Shown piece by piece: positions 61,304 to 64,000 of a DNA stretch of 64,000 nucleotides. The translations under genes were made by a program, and so were the position numbers. The notes beneath the pieces are model-generated. The model had not been told where the DNA came from. It was given only the letters and a program-made list of their open reading frames with translations, and searched no databases. The stretch's first letter is position 1, and each line of letters opens with the position of its first letter. Source of the stretch: an uncultured Bacilli bacterium (GTDB lineage: Bacteria; Bacillota_I; Bacilli_A; RF39; UBA660); the NCBI GenBank assembly GCA_934090795.1, contig CAKOJQ010000002.1, forward strand, positions 62,001-126,000. The letters run 5' to 3'.

Positions 61304-61390
61304 CTAAGGAACAATTAGTGATTAAATGTCAATTCAAACAATTCTAGGATAGACATTCAGCATTGCAAAACTAAATGTTCCTTTTTTATT
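61304..61390 (+). ncRNA. Candidate small structured RNA
   Basis: A TATAAT (61293-61298) places a start near 61304. AAGGAACAATTAGT (61306-61319) pairs with ACTAAATGTTCCTT (61370-61383) at 13 of 14 positions, enclosing a second stem AATGTC/GACATT (61325/61352), and the 3' arm runs into T6. No reading frame is present. It is not recognised as a known RNA family. A plain terminator hairpin is possible, but the enclosed 50 nt with a second stem argue for a folded RNA. Confidence 0.45.
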
Positions 61391-61437
61391 ATATGTAAGT
61401 CTTCCTTACAAGGATATTATAGCATAAAATATTTAAA

Positions 61438-62124
61438 TTAACTATAAAAATTTTTAATATACTCATTATAAGCATTATTTAATAATTTAAATTCATCATC
61501 ATGATAAACTAAATTATTTTTCTCTAAAATATCTTTTACAATCATATTAGTAAAATGAGGATTTCTAATAAGTAGGGGACCTATAATTGAAGTTCCATAA
61601 AAATTATTTTCATGATATCCTTCATTTTCACTTTTTAAATTATCACTTATTCCATCAATTACTTTAAATAAATGATTTTTATTTATATTAACAATATAAT
61701 TTCTATTTTGAAAACCAATAATATCTTTTTGATTTAATAATTTCATTAAACATCCATGGGCAGTTCTTTCTACATATTTAGCATAGTAATCAAATATTTT
61801 TAAACATTCAGTATCATTAATCTTTTCTCCAAATAATAAATATGAATTACCAGTTGCAATAACATAACCATTATTATCAATATATTTTTTTAATTCTTTT
61901 TTATACTTTTTAATATCTTCAAGAACAATACTAAAATTAGAATTAGAACCATTACCCATATAAATTAAGTCATAATCACTAAATTTTATTTTATCATCAA
62001 CAGATAAACAATCTACTTTAACTTCAATATTTTGATTATTAAACGCTTTCTTTAAAGCTAAAATATTACCTTGTTCACCTGATAAATTTAATAAATCATA
62101 ATATAAATGTAATATTTTAATCAT
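61438..62124 (-). CDS. gatD: GatD-like subunit of lipid II amidotransferase, catalytic residues missing
   Basis: 228 residues with the GatD (CobB/CobQ-like) fold: an opening I-L-H-L-Y-Y-D-L-L-N-L-S-G-E-Q-G-N-I-L-A-L, then L-I-Y-M-G-N-G-S near 55. The nucleophile elbow should read I-C-G-G-Y-Q but is A-T-G-N-S-Y-L-L-F-G near 93, so the Cys is replaced by Gly. The His motif L-H-G-P is I-I-G-P near 190. Glutamine hydrolysis therefore seems impossible. It overlaps murT by 8 bp, as a normal pair would. Normally the pair amidates D-Glu of lipid II. Confidence 0.8.
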   Translation of the reverse strand: MIKILHLYYDLLNLSGEQGNILALKKAFNNQNIEVKVDCLSVDDKIKFSDYDLIYMGNGSNSNFSIVLEDIKKYKKELKKYIDNNGYVIATGNSYLLFGEKINDTECLKIFDYYAKYVERTAHGCLMKLLNQKDIIGFQNRNYIVNINKNHLFKVIDGISDNLKSENEGYHENNFYGTSIIGPLLIRNPHFTNMIVKDILEKNNLVYHDDEFKLLNNAYNEYIKNFYS

Positions 62125-63466
62125 TGTTATCCTCCATAAATAATTTCTTTAATATAGCAGTCATATCAAAACATACCATTGTAAATATTTTACCTTTACT
62201 TACCTTTAATAGCTTAGTGATATCACCTATATTATCAACCATAATTAATTTATCTTCTTTAATACCAGCAAGCACTAACCTTGCATATACATCATATCTA
62301 AATCTACCAATACAAAATATTTTATCTATATTATCTTGATCTAAAATTTCAAAGTCAATATCATAAAGCCAAGAAATATCATTAAATTTATATCTTCTTG
62401 AAACATTGTCAAATCCAAGTATTATTGTTTTTTCCTTATCATAATTATTAATATAATTTAAAGATTGTAAATAACTTAAGTTGTTTTCATTTTTAGATTC
62501 TAACATTTCAACAGTTCTATTATCAAAAGTAAGTTCTTTTAATCTTTTACTTTCCATAATATGATCATTTAGTGATTTAAGTATTTGCTCATCAGAAAGT
62601 CCAATTTCATGGCAAAGAGCATAAGCAGCAAGAGTATAATAAGCAGCAAAGAAGACATCTTTATTTAAATGAACAGATAATTTATTAATCTTCATTTCAC
62701 ATTTTTCTAAATTAACATCTGTTCCAATATATTTAGCAGTTCTTTTAAAATCACAATCTTTAATTATACATTTATAATTACCAATATGCCCATAATGATA
62801 GAAAGAGTATTCTAGCTTCTTATGATGATATGGACAGTATGCAGCATCAAGATTATTACTAACTGGTTTACTTAAACTATATTTAGTTTTATTAATTCCA
62901 TAACCAACAATATTTTTAAATTGTTTACTAAGTAAATATATTATTGGATCATCCGCATTATAAATTATTCTCATATTAGTATCTGTTTTAAAAGCAGCAG
63001 CAATTTTAGAAGATACTTCTTCTGGTGAACCATTTCTAGCAACTTGATCTCTAGTTAAATTTGTTAAAACTAAATGTGTTATTGTATCTTTATTAAATGT
63101 TTGTCTAATGTAAGATTCATCCATCTCTAGAAGAAGAACATCAGCGTTAACTTTATGATTAAATATACCACTATTATTTAAGATAAGAGAGGTAGTCGCA
63201 TTAACTATATTAGAGCCACTCTTATTCCATACAACTTTATATCCATTATCTTCTAATATATGAGCAATCATGGAAGTAGTTGATCCTTTTCCACTTGATC
63301 CTGTAACAGCAACTACATATTTAGGATACTTAATATTATCTAAAATATTTTTATCAAACTTTCTTACAATACTTCCGGGATAAACTGATGCATTATATCC
63401 AAATAACCTGCATACTTTTGTAATCATTTTATTTACTAAAATTAAAAAACTTGTTTTCATATTCAT
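62117..63466 (-). CDS. murT: MurT-like subunit of lipid II isoglutaminyl synthase
   Basis: 449 residues, a Mur-ligase relative. ATP-binding G-S-S-G-K-G-S-T-T lies near residue 57, the central domain has L-E-M-D-E-S-Y near 112 and L-T-N-L-T-R-D-Q near 138, and DUF1727 is C-terminal with N-D-I-S-W-L-Y-D near 360. The zinc ribbon of MurT is present in altered form (C-P-Y-H-H-K-K and K-C-I-I-K-D-C), so His may replace a Cys ligand. It activates the D-Glu carboxylate of lipid II for amidation. Its promoter region is shared with divergent ftsA. Confidence 0.88.
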   Translation of the reverse strand: MNMKTSFLILVNKMITKVCRLFGYNASVYPGSIVRKFDKNILDNIKYPKYVVAVTGSSGKGSTTSMIAHILEDNGYKVVWNKSGSNIVNATTSLILNNSGIFNHKVNADVLLLEMDESYIRQTFNKDTITHLVLTNLTRDQVARNGSPEEVSSKIAAAFKTDTNMRIIYNADDPIIYLLSKQFKNIVGYGINKTKYSLSKPVSNNLDAAYCPYHHKKLEYSFYHYGHIGNYKCIIKDCDFKRTAKYIGTDVNLEKCEMKINKLSVHLNKDVFFAAYYTLAAYALCHEIGLSDEQILKSLNDHIMESKRLKELTFDNRTVEMLESKNENNLSYLQSLNYINNYDKEKTIILGFDNVSRRYKFNDISWLYDIDFEILDQDNIDKIFCIGRFRYDVYARLVLAGIKEDKLIMVDNIGDITKLLKVSKGKIFTMVCFDMTAILKKLFMEDNND

Positions 63467-63546
63467 TACCTCTAAAAATAGTATAACATTTTCTTTGAAA
63501 TATATAAATAATTATAGTATAATTCATAATAGAAAGAGAAAAAGTT

Positions 63547-64000
63547 ATGAGAAAGATTTTTAGTAGTTTAGATATTGGGTCAAATACGATAAAAATAATT
63601 GTAGGTGAGTTTATAAATAACAAACTCAATATTTTAAATGCTACAAAAGTTACTTGTAGAGGATATAAAAATAACTATATTATTAATAAAGAAATATTAG
63701 TAGAAGAACTTAAGGATGCTTTAAATAAAATTGAAGAGGATTTAAATATAAAATTAAGAAAAGTTATACTAAATGTTCCAACTGATTCTTTAGAATTTCA
63801 ATTAACAGATGGTAGAGTAGATATTCTCGATGGAACAGTAACTAGTAACGATATAGTAAGACTTTTACAAGATGTAAGTAAAAATAAAATAGATCCAAGA
63901 AATGAACTTATTTGTACTTTACCAATTATCTTTAAAGTAGATGATGAGGAAACATATAAACCATTTGGCAAACATGGAAATATTTTATCCGTAAAAAGTA
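63547..64000 (+). CDS. ftsA: Cell division protein FtsA (cut by the window end)
   Basis: The frame starts at ATG 63547 with AGAAAGAG upstream and is open to the last base (151 codons). S-L-D-I-G-S-N-T-I-K-I-I-V-G-E is the actin-fold phosphate-1 loop of FtsA. Residues about 85-150 correspond to the SHS2/1C domain (V-I-L-N-V-P-T-D-S, then R-N-E-L-I-C-T-L-P). FtsA links FtsZ filaments to the membrane at the division site. TATAAT-like sequence near 63518 probably drives it, diverging from murT. Confidence 0.85.
   Translation, partial: MRKIFSSLDIGSNTIKIIVGEFINNKLNILNATKVTCRGYKNNYIINKEILVEELKDALNKIEEDLNIKLRKVILNVPTDSLEFQLTDGRVDILDGTVTSNDIVRLLQDVSKNKIDPRNELICTLPIIFKVDDEETYKPFGKHGNILSVKS

Noticed and set aside
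1..64000. Mycoplasma-type code with TGA as Trp
   Set aside because: TGA terminates several genes at the expected place (257, 3915, 5226) and conserved Trp positions are TGG; the tRNA-Trp anticodon is CCA.

Overview
The window comes from an AT-rich, low-GC Gram-positive bacterium. It uses the standard bacterial code: TGA, TAA and TAG all end recognisable genes and Trp is TGG. MurT/GatD and UppP cell-wall genes, SpmA/SpmB, a DacF-type carboxypeptidase, a SleB-type hydrolase, a CotY/CotZ-like coat protein, a T-box-controlled tyrS, SipW/TasA-type secretion and oxygen-independent NrdD/NrdG together suggest an anaerobic, probably gut-associated member of the Bacilli/Erysipelotrichia (RF39-like) group. 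It carries sporulation genes; whether it sporulates cannot be judged from this window.

Layout. 1-12.4 kb: envelope genes (MdoB-like phosphoglycerol transferase, tRNA-Trp, SleB-like hydrolase, PAP2 phosphatase, SDR, UppP), a RhuM-Fic protein, a DUF6056-like membrane protein and an ABC exporter. 12.4-21.6 kb: an accessory island. A two-gene cassette (ankyrin plus Clp-type AAA+ ATPase, then a 962-residue protein of unknown function) lies between two direct repeats of about 0.8 kb, each carrying a lipoprotein gene, one of them killed by an amber codon. It is followed by a transglutaminase-like protein, a broken RhuM gene and a Fic protein. 21.6-28.1 kb: an ABC importer, a Crp/Fnr regulator, a perfect operator palindrome, nrdD-nrdG and dut. 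28-34 kb: a surface protein behind a promoter with a G7 tract in its spacer, mutM, an O-antigen-ligase-like protein and a surface protein with D-X-N-A-T repeats.

34-38.8 kb: a phosphopantetheinyl transferase, VanW, a stand-alone adenylation enzyme with its carrier protein, a PrsW-like protein, and a DUF3800 gene beside a compact structured RNA with its own promoter. 38.9-41.1 kb: dacF-spmA-spmB. 41.1-54 kb: a HigB/HigA-ImmA toxin-antitoxin pair, rRNA modification genes, a Fic remnant, an M3 peptidase, a C26 hydrolase, a lipoprotein with an internal duplication, a DUF4143 ATPase and a large membrane protein. 54.3-58.9 kb: a two-component system, two TasA-like proteins and their SipW-like signal peptidase. 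59-64 kb: T-box/tyrS, a PTS EIIB-like domain without its Cys, the coat protein, a candidate small RNA, gatD-murT and the start of ftsA.

The points most worth a second look are the repeat-bracketed AAA+ cassette, the probable phase-variable promoter at 28.1 kb, the DUF3800/structured-RNA pair, and a GatD that lacks both catalytic residues of its glutaminase dyad. All functional calls rest on motifs read by eye; no database search was run.
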